Source: Pseudomonadota bacterium
Lineage (GTDB): Bacteria > Pseudomonadota > Gammaproteobacteria > Pseudomonadales > Azotimanducaceae
Reading direction: 5' to 3'
DNA: 34,709 nucleotides
Assembly: GCA_027624035.1 (NCBI GenBank)
Contig: JAQBUI010000046.1
Location: 1 to 34,709 of the forward strand
Shown piece by piece: positions 9,582 to 17,617 of this stretch. The notes under the pieces were generated by a model. It was not told the DNA's origin. It made no database searches and worked only from the letters and a program-made list of their open reading frames with translations. A program made the translations under genes and the position numbers. Position 1 is the first letter of the stretch. The number at the start of each line of letters is the position of its first letter.

Positions 9582-11243
9582 ATGTCTATCATGGAAAAAG
9601 GCAAGCTTGGCGGGTGGTCGTTAATGTGTAGCCTTATGTTTGTGCTGTCTGGATGCCACACCAACCCTTTCCTGACCAAGGAAGTGGGCGAGTCGCTGAG
9701 GCGCGCTGAACTTTTCGAGCCGCCCAAGCTGGTTACGCGGGATGTGGTGCCACTGCAGAATGCACCACAGGAGTTGCCCAACGAGATTTTCGAGTCTGCA
9801 AAGCGAATTGCTCTGGCCGGTGATGACACCCAGTCAGTCACTTTGAGTCTGGCTGAGGTCAGAATGCACGCGCTGGAAAACAACCTCGGGCTCAAGGTAG
9901 ATCTTTATAATCCGGAAATTTCCAGACAGTCCTATCTCTCCGAGCGGGCCAAGTACGAAGCCGTGCTGGATGCGACCGCAAGCCGTCAGAAGAGTTACGA
10001 TGCCGATGGCCAGGCATCGGAGACCGATTCGATCACTCCCTCTGTGCGGGTACCCTTGAGAACCGGAGGAACGGTCTCCCTGAGCTTGCCTTATAGCAGT
10101 CAGGAAGCCGATTTTCTGACCGAGTTTGGTGTGGTCGGCACCGAATTACACAATGCCGGTGTCCAGGTTGGTATTAATCAGCCATTGCTGCGCAACGGTG
10201 GATTTGGGTTCAGCAGGGCATCCATTGATACCGCAGGCCTGCAAATGCGCCAGACAGATAGCCGTACCAAACTGTCGACTATAAGAGTCCTGGCGAATGC
10301 GGAGCGCGCGTACTGGCAGCACTACGCCAGTTTTGAAGACCTCCGCGTCCAGATTCGGCAGTACGAACTGGCACTTGAACAGGTACGCATGGCCAGACGC
10401 ATGGTCGAAGAGGGCGTGCGCACAAAGGTTGAAGTCACACGAGCTGAATCAGGTGTAGCCAGACGGTTCACCTCAGTCATCGCCGCTGAAACGAATCGGC
10501 GAAGATCCGAGCGTGCGCTCAAGCGCGCCATCAATCTTGCCGGATTGTCGGTCGATTCGGATACAGTGATTATTCCGAGCACTCTCCCGGCACCGGAAGA
10601 CCTGCTGTTTGATCGAGGTGAACTGCTCCGAGTCAGTTATGCCAATCGCATGGAGTTACTGGACAACGAAATTCAGCAGGCGATCGATAAGATATCTGTT
10701 GATGTCAGCCGAAATCTGGCACGCCCGCTGCTGGATTTTACTTACCAGTATTCCTATTCGGGGTCGGCACCTGAGTCGGACGATGCGATTGATCAGATCT
10801 TCGAGCGCGAGTTGAATGGCTACTCGGCAACGCTGCGCACGGAGATCCCGTTGTATGGGAATCGTGCTGCCCGCGCTCGTCTGCAACAGAGCATGTTGCA
10901 ACAGATGCAAACTGTGGCTGCACGTAGCTCCCTTGAGCAAGCGGTGCGAGAGGAAGTCTACAATGCGGCGGATGCGGTCGAGCAGAACTGGCAACAGATT
11001 CTGGCCAATCGGCTTGCAGTACAGTTGGCCGAACAGACCTATGAAGAGGAAAAATTGCAGTTTCAACTGGGCGTCGTCACCAGTACTGAAGTGCTACAAG
11101 CCCTCAGTAGTCTTACAGAAGCGCAGTCCGCGCAGATCCAGGCACTAAGCGGGTATCAGAATGCCATAGTGGACCTTGCCTTTGCGACAGGCACGGTGCT
11201 GGGTAAAGGGGGTGTGATCTGGAAAGAAGAAACTGTCGAATAA
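9582..11243 (+). CDS. TolC-family outer-membrane efflux lipoprotein
   Basis: Outer-membrane channel of 553 residues that completes a trans-envelope pathway with the adaptors and ABC proteins. The N-terminus is a lipoprotein signal: charged start, hydrophobic stretch and a lipobox ending at Cys25 (LSGC), as in NodT/CusC-type members. Two outer-membrane-efflux repeats follow, with long helices rich in Gln, Glu, Arg and Ala (for example residues 220-330 and 400-520) and the typical late segment LQFQLGVVTSTEVLQA. The start follows the previous stop with no gap, which implies coupling. It lies 16 bases before the next ABC ATPase gene. Having the TolC gene inside the cluster suggests the product is secreted to the medium rather than released into the periplasm. 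Confidence 0.92.
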   Translation: MSIMEKGKLGGWSLMCSLMFVLSGCHTNPFLTKEVGESLRRAELFEPPKLVTRDVVPLQNAPQELPNEIFESAKRIALAGDDTQSVTLSLAEVRMHALENNLGLKVDLYNPEISRQSYLSERAKYEAVLDATASRQKSYDADGQASETDSITPSVRVPLRTGGTVSLSLPYSSQEADFLTEFGVVGTELHNAGVQVGINQPLLRNGGFGFSRASIDTAGLQMRQTDSRTKLSTIRVLANAERAYWQHYASFEDLRVQIRQYELALEQVRMARRMVEEGVRTKVEVTRAESGVARRFTSVIAAETNRRRSERALKRAINLAGLSVDSDTVIIPSTLPAPEDLLFDRGELLRVSYANRMELLDNEIQQAIDKISVDVSRNLARPLLDFTYQYSYSGSAPESDDAIDQIFERELNGYSATLRTEIPLYGNRAARARLQQSMLQQMQTVAARSSLEQAVREEVYNAADAVEQNWQQILANRLAVQLAEQTYEEEKLQFQLGVVTSTEVLQALSSLTEAQSAQIQALSGYQNAIVDLAFATGTVLGKGGVIWKEETVE

Positions 11244-11259
11244 CACCAATTGTCCTCCA

Positions 11260-12171
11260 TTGAGTACCGTGGACGTCCTTTCCTTCGAAAATATCCACAA
11301 GAGATTTGGCTCCAATATCGCGTTGAGCGGTACCAGTTTCAGTCTTCGTTCAGGTGAATGCCTCGCATTGCTGGGACCGAATGGCGCAGGTAAAAGCACC
11401 CTTGTGCGTTCGATCGGCGGCCGCGTCAGGCTCGATTCGGGCCGTGTCGTTATTGCTGACTATCATGGTGACACCGCTTCCATTGGCATTGTGCCGCAGG
11501 ACATTGCGCTCTACGAGAAACTGACCGCCAGTGAAAATCTGCGAGTGTTCGGCACACTTCACGGTGTCGCAGCCAAAGAGCTTCAGGAGAGGATTTCCTG
11601 GGCGCTTGAGTGGAGCGGTTTGCAAGAGCGCGCCAACGATCTGGTGGAAACCTTCAGTGGCGGCATGCAAAGAAGGCTGAATGTTGTGTGCGGTCTGATG
11701 CATCGCCCGCGAATCCTGGTGCTTGACGAACCGACAGTTGGCGTTGATCCGCAAAGTCGTGGTCACTTGTGGCGAATGCTTGCAGAACTACGCGACGAAG
11801 ACACATCGATCCTGCTAACCACTCACCAACTGGATGAGGCACAGGAAGTCAGTGATCGAATTGTGATCATGGACGAAGGAGCGGTCATCGCCGAGGGCAC
11901 CTTCGCGGAACTGTTGAAGACGACGGTGGGAAACCAGCGCAAGATCCTCTGTTATGTCAATTCGCCCTTACCGATCGACACTGACATACCCGGTTTTGTG
12001 CTGGCTGGAGAAAACTGCCTTGTTACCGGCATCGAAAATGTGGCCAAGGACTTGCCTGTCCGATTGGCTGAGCTGGAAAAAAGAGGGCTGGAACTGGTGG
12101 ATATGGTTGTTCATCAACCTGGCTTGCAGGCTGTGTTCTTGCATCTTACCGGCAGGGAGTTACGGGAATGA
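11260..12171 (+). CDS. ABC-2 type transporter ATP-binding protein
   Basis: Soluble ATPase of 303 residues, partner of the permease that follows. Visible motifs are Walker A at residues 39-46 (GPNGAGKST), a Q-loop (PQDIALYEKLTASENL), the signature FSGGMQRRL, Walker B (ILVLDEPTVGVD) and the switch His in TTHQLDEAQE. This is the DrrA/CcmA-like class used for drug or peptide efflux and immunity. The start is uncertain: TTG at 11260 and GTG at 11269 are possible and neither has a clear ribosome-binding site, so translation may be coupled to the TolC gene 16 bases upstream. The end overlaps the permease start by ATGA. Self-protection against the mature peptide is the likely role, as for immunity ABC pairs in other TOMM clusters; this is inference from position. 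Confidence 0.9.
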   Translation: MSTVDVLSFENIHKRFGSNIALSGTSFSLRSGECLALLGPNGAGKSTLVRSIGGRVRLDSGRVVIADYHGDTASIGIVPQDIALYEKLTASENLRVFGTLHGVAAKELQERISWALEWSGLQERANDLVETFSGGMQRRLNVVCGLMHRPRILVLDEPTVGVDPQSRGHLWRMLAELRDEDTSILLTTHQLDEAQEVSDRIVIMDEGAVIAEGTFAELLKTTVGNQRKILCYVNSPLPIDTDIPGFVLAGENCLVTGIENVAKDLPVRLAELEKRGLELVDMVVHQPGLQAVFLHLTGRELRE

Positions 12172-13415
12172 TAAGGACGATATTCATTGTTCAATGGCTG
12201 CAACTGAAGAGAGATGTGGTGGCCTTGATCATGACCTTTGTTCTGCCAATCGTCTTCTTCTCGGTCTATGCACTGATGCTGGGAGGAGTGGACGATTCAG
12301 GCGTGGAGGAATCGGTACAGATGTTGGTGGTTGACCAGGATGGCAGTGAATTCAGCCGCTCGTTCGTAAGCGGATTGGCAGGTATGTCCGGCCTGGCTGT
12401 CATCGAAAGTACGCAGAGTCCGACTGCGCTTGAAGACAGGATGGTGTCTGAAGAGATTGCGGTGGGATTGATTATTCCCGAAGGGTTTGCGGATGCCTGG
12501 CATGCGCTTAAACCGCGTGATCGTGAGTTGCGGGTGATCTATGACCCCGCCAATCCTTATGCCAGGTATCTTGTCATCGGACAGGTACAGTCACTGGCGC
12601 TGGCATCCCTGCCCGAATTGTTCAGACTCCATGCCAAGGTGTCCGCTGGTGTGCCGTTTTCACCGGAGATGCAGGCCTTTGTCGATGACATCAACGGAGT
12701 ATTCTGCGCCAGGCAGGATTGTGATCAGGTAATCGCAGCTGGTGGTATTCTGGAAGTGACCCCGCGTGTCTTGAAGGGAAACAATGATGGCGATGTCGCG
12801 TATTATGCAGCGGGTGTTGGTGTCATGTTCCTGCTGTTCTCCATGGCCGGCGCCGGAGGCAGCCTGTTAGCGGAACAGGAAAAAGGAACCCTTGAGCGGC
12901 TGCTCAACAGCCGCATGACCATGAGTCAGTACATTCTCGGTTGCTGGTTGTTTTTTGCCTGCACAGGAACGGCTCAGCTGGCAGTTATGTTCATCTGGGC
13001 CGGTGTGGTGTTTACCCTGCCTGATGTAAACCTGGCGTTTGCCTTGACCATGACCATGATGACTGTCGTTACTGCCATGGCTGCCGCAGCATTCGGCATG
13101 GTGTTGGCTTCCCTGTGCCGCAGTCGTGCCCAACTGGCGGGAGTATCAACGATAGTCATTCTGGTTATGTCTGCCCTCGGTGGCAGTATGTTTCCGCGTT
13201 TTCTGATGCCGCCGATCATGGAGACCATTGGGCTGTTCACGTTTAACGGTTGGGCGATAGAGGGGTTTACGCGAATTTTCTGGCAGGCGAATTCGAGCGC
13301 TGGACTTGGGCAACAGATTGCGCTGCTACTGCCAAACCTTGCCATGCTCGTCGCCATGACACTGGGTTTTCTCGGTGTGGCGAGGTACATGGTTGTTAGA
13401 TGGGAGGAGAGCTGA
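12168..13415 (+). CDS. ABC-2 type transporter permease
   Basis: Inner-membrane permease of 415 residues. One membrane helix lies near the N-terminus (about residues 17-40). A large extracytoplasmic loop follows (about 45-205), with a conserved-looking VVDQDGSEFSRSF segment. Then comes a bundle of about five helices from 205 to the end, including a phenylalanine- and methionine-rich first helix and the EQEKGTLERLL coupling segment typical of ABC-2 permeases. It pairs with the ATPase immediately upstream (4-base overlap) and overlaps the next gene by one base (TGATG). It would remove the toxic product from the cell or membrane, or act as a second export route. Confidence 0.88.
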   Translation: MIRTIFIVQWLQLKRDVVALIMTFVLPIVFFSVYALMLGGVDDSGVEESVQMLVVDQDGSEFSRSFVSGLAGMSGLAVIESTQSPTALEDRMVSEEIAVGLIIPEGFADAWHALKPRDRELRVIYDPANPYARYLVIGQVQSLALASLPELFRLHAKVSAGVPFSPEMQAFVDDINGVFCARQDCDQVIAAGGILEVTPRVLKGNNDGDVAYYAAGVGVMFLLFSMAGAGGSLLAEQEKGTLERLLNSRMTMSQYILGCWLFFACTGTAQLAVMFIWAGVVFTLPDVNLAFALTMTMMTVVTAMAAAAFGMVLASLCRSRAQLAGVSTIVILVMSALGGSMFPRFLMPPIMETIGLFTFNGWAIEGFTRIFWQANSSAGLGQQIALLLPNLAMLVAMTLGFLGVARYMVVRWEES

Positions 13416-14575
13416 TGTTTCAGGAAAGTTTGCGCCAGGAAGTCCTGGCGGATCTTGGTGCTGAGGGTGAAACGCTGCAGCGACTGCTTGAGTATTGCAG
13501 GAACCTGTTCGTTCTGCCGGACACGGCGGAGCCCTGGACCCTGCCCCTTGAAAATGAAGCCCATGTGGCAACCTGGGATGCCTACCGTATTGAGGCAGGC
13601 ACAGATGCCTTCGCTACGCTGCAGCGTTACATTCCGCAGCTGAATATACCCGTAAGGGAAGGTATCTCCTTGAGTGACCACTATGCGGGCGTAGCGCGTC
13701 GGGGGGAGCCGTTCAATGCGGATCACTTCGGTGGTCGATTGAAGTTGAATGCTCCCGAGCAGCTCTCGCTGCTGATTCATGAACACCAGGCTGGTGCACT
13801 GCCGGTGCTGCATACGACTAACAGAAACGACTTTGATCTGCTGAACCAGGCGCTCCTGCATCGAAGTGAACCGAGAATAATTCCAGCGGCAGTAAATGCA
13901 CAGTTAGTCGCCGGTTTTATCAACTGGCATCGCCTGGCGCTACATCGTGAGGCCTGGGCTGCTTCACCTGATGTCGTGGACACTGAACAGAACTGGCTGA
14001 TCGAGCGTGCCAGGGTGGCGAAGTTTGAAAAATGGCGCTTTCAGGATCGTTTCCTGATTCTTTGCTCTCACCCCTACAGCGGATTGAGTGCAAGCGATCT
14101 CGGGCTGCAAAAACCTGAGTCGGAATGGGTGGCCCGTTCTGACCAGTTACGCATGGAGCACGAGTTCACCCACTATATGACGAAGCGCATCTTTGGTGTT
14201 ATGCAGCTTAACGTCCTTGATGAACTGATCGCGGACTGGGCAGGAACGACATTTGTGTTTGGGTGTTTCGATGCCAAATTGTTCATTCATATGTTTGGCA
14301 TCAATCCCCCGGGGAAGGCCACAGCATTCGGGCGGGTTCACGAATACACGTCGGCACTGAGAGATTTCCCGGACTGTCTGTCGATACTCTACCGGTTAAC
14401 GATAATGGCCGCTGATCGGTTGCAGATACTTACGCAACAATACTATGAGCCGCAGAGACGGCATCACTTCCTCATGGCGTTAACACAGATGTCCCTTGAA
14501 CTGCTTGCCCGGGATGATGCCGATGAGTTGTTTAACGAGGCACTCGAATCAGTGTTGTCCTTTGTTGGTGATTGA
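13415..14575 (+). CDS. Unrecognised protein with a gluzincin-like HEFTH...ExxxD motif
   Basis: This is a 386-residue soluble protein. The ATG at 13415 is preferred over 13400 because GGAGGAG sits just upstream and the start overlaps the permease stop as TGATG. I do not recognise the family. Residues 249-253 read HEFTH, which fits the zinc-metallopeptidase signature HExxH. Seventeen residues later comes E270-L-I-A-D274, which fits the third-ligand motif ExxxD of gluzincins; in thermolysin the spacing is 20. There is no signal peptide and no membrane segment, so it would act in the cytoplasm. Many Trp, Phe and Arg residues are spread along the protein. As the last gene of the export operon, it could be an accessory protease (leader or core processing, or degradation) or an immunity factor. 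The function is not established. Confidence 0.7.
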   Translation: MFQESLRQEVLADLGAEGETLQRLLEYCRNLFVLPDTAEPWTLPLENEAHVATWDAYRIEAGTDAFATLQRYIPQLNIPVREGISLSDHYAGVARRGEPFNADHFGGRLKLNAPEQLSLLIHEHQAGALPVLHTTNRNDFDLLNQALLHRSEPRIIPAAVNAQLVAGFINWHRLALHREAWAASPDVVDTEQNWLIERARVAKFEKWRFQDRFLILCSHPYSGLSASDLGLQKPESEWVARSDQLRMEHEFTHYMTKRIFGVMQLNVLDELIADWAGTTFVFGCFDAKLFIHMFGINPPGKATAFGRVHEYTSALRDFPDCLSILYRLTIMAADRLQILTQQYYEPQRRHHFLMALTQMSLELLARDDADELFNEALESVLSFVGD

Positions 14576-14618
14576 CCGGTGGCGACAGACCTTGCGACGA
14601 TTGATTCATCAGGGCCTG

Positions 14619-16220
14619 TTATGCATTTACCCAGTTAACGAGTTCGCTGAGTATGCGCATGCCGTCGTGAGGTATTCCGGTATAAACATTCTCAATGTCA
14701 CCGAGGCGGAAAACATTGCTGACGCCGGTTGCACTGATGATGTCCCGCAATGCCTTGATTCGCTCAGGTGGGTAGATGCCTACGGTTGATACGGATGGGT
14801 TCAAATAGGTGATGACGTCAAGGAGATCGTCCACGCGCCTGACTATGATCAGTCTCGACATGGGGTGCAGTGCAAGGTCGACCGGTTCAGGCATGTACAC
14901 AACCGCCGAGTGAATCTGTGGTGATGGCCCGTTGATAAACCAGGTTCCATTGAGGAATGCACCACGGCGCAGGGCACGTAGTTGACCCAGGGTTGACCTC
15001 GATACAGCGTGAGGTATTGCGCTATCCCATCTCTTCAGCACACCCTGCAGTTTTTTACAGTAATCCAGTGCCTGTTCCTGCGTGCCTTCAACATAGTGCA
15101 CCAGGGACGACGTGCAGGCCTGTTGATTGGCGACCATGCTATCGCTGGCAGCCAGGATCGCAGTGTGCAGGGTTGGATCGGTCAGCGCGGAATTACCGAT
15201 CATACTCAATCCGAAGCGTGGATTTAAAAACAGCGCTTTGGCCGTGGTAGTTTTCTGCTTCACCTGGGCAACGGTTTCAGGAGAGCCCCAGACGATGACC
15301 CTGTCGATGTGGCTGGAAGACAGCAGGGTATTCTCGATCTGTGCATCACCTCCCGGCCAGTAGACAATCGAGGTGTGCCGGGTAATGGGGTGATGCGGGT
15401 CCAGTTCAACCATGGCAGAAGCCAGCACCGCACCCATGAGCGTGTTCTCGTGCGGGCACTTGATAATGGCAGCTCCCTTGGTTGCGATCGCTCTTAGCAG
15501 GGATGTGATGAGCACCATCGGAGAATTGCCTGCGGCAATATGCAGTTGTCGGGTCGGTATCGCACGTAGTTTTGAGATGGCTTTCGGAGCTGCCTGAGCC
15601 GGTTGCCCGGTATCAAAAATTGATTCACGAATGTTAGCCGTGAAGCCACTGTGGGTTCGGGCAGGGACATCAATCCAGTTATCGAGCAGCGTTCTTCCAG
15701 GAAAACCTTCTACCGACAGTTCACGATCAATGCCTTCGCCCAGTGCGTCGGCGTCGAGAAAACCGGGGAGTTGTTCGAAGATCAGTTCCAGGGCACGGTC
15801 GTTCTGGGGGGATGTCGCATTGGCACTCCTGGCTGCGGCAAGCAGCGAGCTGCGGTTTTTTTCGAGCACCGAACGCAGGCCGGCTATGTACTCGAGAACA
15901 GCACTGACCGGAAGTTGATAGAGTTCTTGCGACAAGCCGATAAGGTCTGTTTCCAGCAAATCCTCAGCGTTCGGTGCTGCAAAGGTCAGGTATTGAGTCG
16001 TCAGATCTGCTTGAAGCGTAGCGCGGTCAATGCCTGGCTGGCGGATAACGAACGCGTCGCCAACGCGGAGCGTTGCCGTCTCAACCGGGCTGAAACCTCG
16101 CTGTGAAAATGCTGCCAGAATGGTTGCGATGCTGAGTTCCGGAGCGAACTCAAGACGCCCTTTGATCAGGCATGGCATTCTGATGATGCCTTCATCGTTG
16201 GCTGAAAATGAGAAATCCAT
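14619..16220 (-). CDS. LuxC-like acyl-CoA/acyl-protein reductase
   Basis: NADPH-dependent reductase of 533 residues that would convert an activated acyl group to an aldehyde. The second half has the aldehyde-dehydrogenase-like fold of LuxC: a nucleotide-binding IAAGNSPMV at about 228-236, an IIKCPHENTL segment near 252-261, WGSPET near 311-316, and a catalytic Cys369 in NQQACTSS, matching the LuxC active-site region. The N-terminal 180 residues are less conserved. The gene starts 18 bases downstream of the LuxE-like gene on the same strand, reproducing the LuxE/LuxC pairing of fatty-acid reductase complexes. No luciferase (LuxAB) genes or LuxD transferase are present, so this is not a light-producing operon. 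Its substrate, whether a fatty acid or the peptide carboxylate, cannot be read from the sequence. Confidence 0.85.
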   Translation of the reverse strand: MDFSFSANDEGIIRMPCLIKGRLEFAPELSIATILAAFSQRGFSPVETATLRVGDAFVIRQPGIDRATLQADLTTQYLTFAAPNAEDLLETDLIGLSQELYQLPVSAVLEYIAGLRSVLEKNRSSLLAAARSANATSPQNDRALELIFEQLPGFLDADALGEGIDRELSVEGFPGRTLLDNWIDVPARTHSGFTANIRESIFDTGQPAQAAPKAISKLRAIPTRQLHIAAGNSPMVLITSLLRAIATKGAAIIKCPHENTLMGAVLASAMVELDPHHPITRHTSIVYWPGGDAQIENTLLSSSHIDRVIVWGSPETVAQVKQKTTTAKALFLNPRFGLSMIGNSALTDPTLHTAILAASDSMVANQQACTSSLVHYVEGTQEQALDYCKKLQGVLKRWDSAIPHAVSRSTLGQLRALRRGAFLNGTWFINGPSPQIHSAVVYMPEPVDLALHPMSRLIIVRRVDDLLDVITYLNPSVSTVGIYPPERIKALRDIISATGVSNVFRLGDIENVYTGIPHDGMRILSELVNWVNA

Positions 16221-16237
16221 CCACTAAATTCCGTTTC

Positions 16238-17554
16238 TCATACAGTCATCGATGCCAGAACACCGCCGCATCCCTTGATGGTCTGGTTTGGCGCGCGTTT
16301 GATCTCGCCGTCAACGTACCAGCCATGTAGTCCGCAGTTACAAACACCCTTCTCCAATCGACCCATGTCGCCGGTAATGAGATATCCCGGGAAGCTCATT
16401 GAGAACGGGTCGAGGAAGCCAAGGATTCCGTAGCCGGTGGCGCCACACTCGCCGAATAGCGACTCATCCAGTACAACAGGTTCGATCAGTGGTGGTATGT
16501 GGTAGTGGCCCTGGGAGCAATTGGTCATTGCGCAATTCAGTTCCGCTGTCGAATAGGTGTCTATGAAGTGGGTTGAGGGAATATTCAGGGTCTGATTAAC
16601 GAGGCCGACGAGTTCTGCCTGCGGGATTCGCTCTCCTTGAAAGGATTTCCAGCCACCACCGGTTACCACCGTGCTGCCAGGACAGGTATCAATAGTTGTC
16701 TGCATGGACGCAAGCTGGCTACAAAAGCGGCGCAACTGGAATGGTGCGCCGAACAGCAGTAGCGGGCGGCCGGCAGATCTGGCGGCGTCGATAAACTCAA
16801 GTGCAGCTTCGTGAGCTGCCCTTTCATCCAGTTCAGTAGTCGTGCTCATCGAGCGGTTGCGAACGTCATCCCCGGAAACAACATTGTCATACAGGTAGAG
16901 CGAGTTGGCTGCCATGCGGGTAAGCCCGGCAGCCGCACCCTGTATCCCCATGCCTTCTCCACGGGGTCCGGCAACCAGGCAGTCGAAAGTCGGCGTTTTT
17001 CCATCCAGCCGAATGATCGAGTTTGGGTTGGCATAATAACTTGAGTTCTTTCGCAGCGCCGCCCAGGTCATGGGGTCACGGGGAATGAATGACATGTTTC
17101 CTGAGGTGCCGCTCGAGTAAGAAAGAAATATACCAGCGGATTTCAACCGCACTCGCCATTCATTCACTGTTGAGACAGAAGATGTATCGAAGTGGATGTT
17201 CTGGGTACAGATATTGCTCAACCAAGCGTTCATTCCGGCAAAATCCGCATGATCAAGCAGTAATGGATCGTAGGACTTGAACAGATCATCGGTGAACATG
17301 AGCTCATTGATCACGAGGTTCATATCGACGCGTTCAGGCAAATCAACACTCTGTGCGAATTGCCGGTAAGCCGGTATAAGGTTGACGTAACGAAGGTGGT
17401 TCAGGCAAATCGCTTCATGGCGCACAGGAGTGATGTCGTCAGCAGATTCACCTTTTGCCCATCGTCGCGTCGCATCTATGAGATCAGCCTGCAATCCGAG
17501 TAATTTTCCTATGTTCGTGTCGGCTTCACGATGTTCATCAATTGTCTGTATCAC
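16238..17554 (-). CDS. LuxE-like acyl-protein synthetase (acid-activating adenylating enzyme)
   Basis: ATP-dependent ligase of 438 residues, GTG start, that would adenylate a carboxylic acid and carry the acyl group for the LuxC-like reductase. The AMP-binding motif SSGTSGN is at 147-153. A DTYSTAELNCAM segment and a GDMGR motif near the C-terminus fit the PaaK/LuxE adenylation superfamily. The C-terminus has clustered cysteines (Cys405, Cys407 and Cys429 in KGCGG); LuxE carries its acyl group on a Cys near the C-terminus, so Cys429 is a candidate. It is transcribed divergently from the aminotransferase with 63 bases between the starts, which suggests shared regulation. The family includes aryl- and fatty-acid-activating members, so the chain length of the substrate is unknown. 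Confidence 0.85.
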   Translation of the reverse strand: MIQTIDEHREADTNIGKLLGLQADLIDATRRWAKGESADDITPVRHEAICLNHLRYVNLIPAYRQFAQSVDLPERVDMNLVINELMFTDDLFKSYDPLLLDHADFAGMNAWLSNICTQNIHFDTSSVSTVNEWRVRLKSAGIFLSYSSGTSGNMSFIPRDPMTWAALRKNSSYYANPNSIIRLDGKTPTFDCLVAGPRGEGMGIQGAAAGLTRMAANSLYLYDNVVSGDDVRNRSMSTTTELDERAAHEAALEFIDAARSAGRPLLLFGAPFQLRRFCSQLASMQTTIDTCPGSTVVTGGGWKSFQGERIPQAELVGLVNQTLNIPSTHFIDTYSTAELNCAMTNCSQGHYHIPPLIEPVVLDESLFGECGATGYGILGFLDPFSMSFPGYLITGDMGRLEKGVCNCGLHGWYVDGEIKRAPNQTIKGCGGVLASMTV

Positions 17555-17617
17555 GCGATTACTCTAGACTGATCGAATCTAAATGATAGCAGTTAACTCA
17601 TTGAAGGAGCCAGTACC

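Noticed and set aside
12974-13861. 295-residue open frame on the minus strand
   Set aside because: It lies opposite the ABC-2 permease and the gluzincin-like gene, which have clear motifs, coupled starts and ribosome-binding sites. The frame has no recognisable domain.
14619-17554. LuxC/LuxE homologues as part of a bioluminescence operon
   Set aside because: No luciferase subunits, LuxD or lux regulators are present, and the neighbours are peptide-biosynthesis genes.
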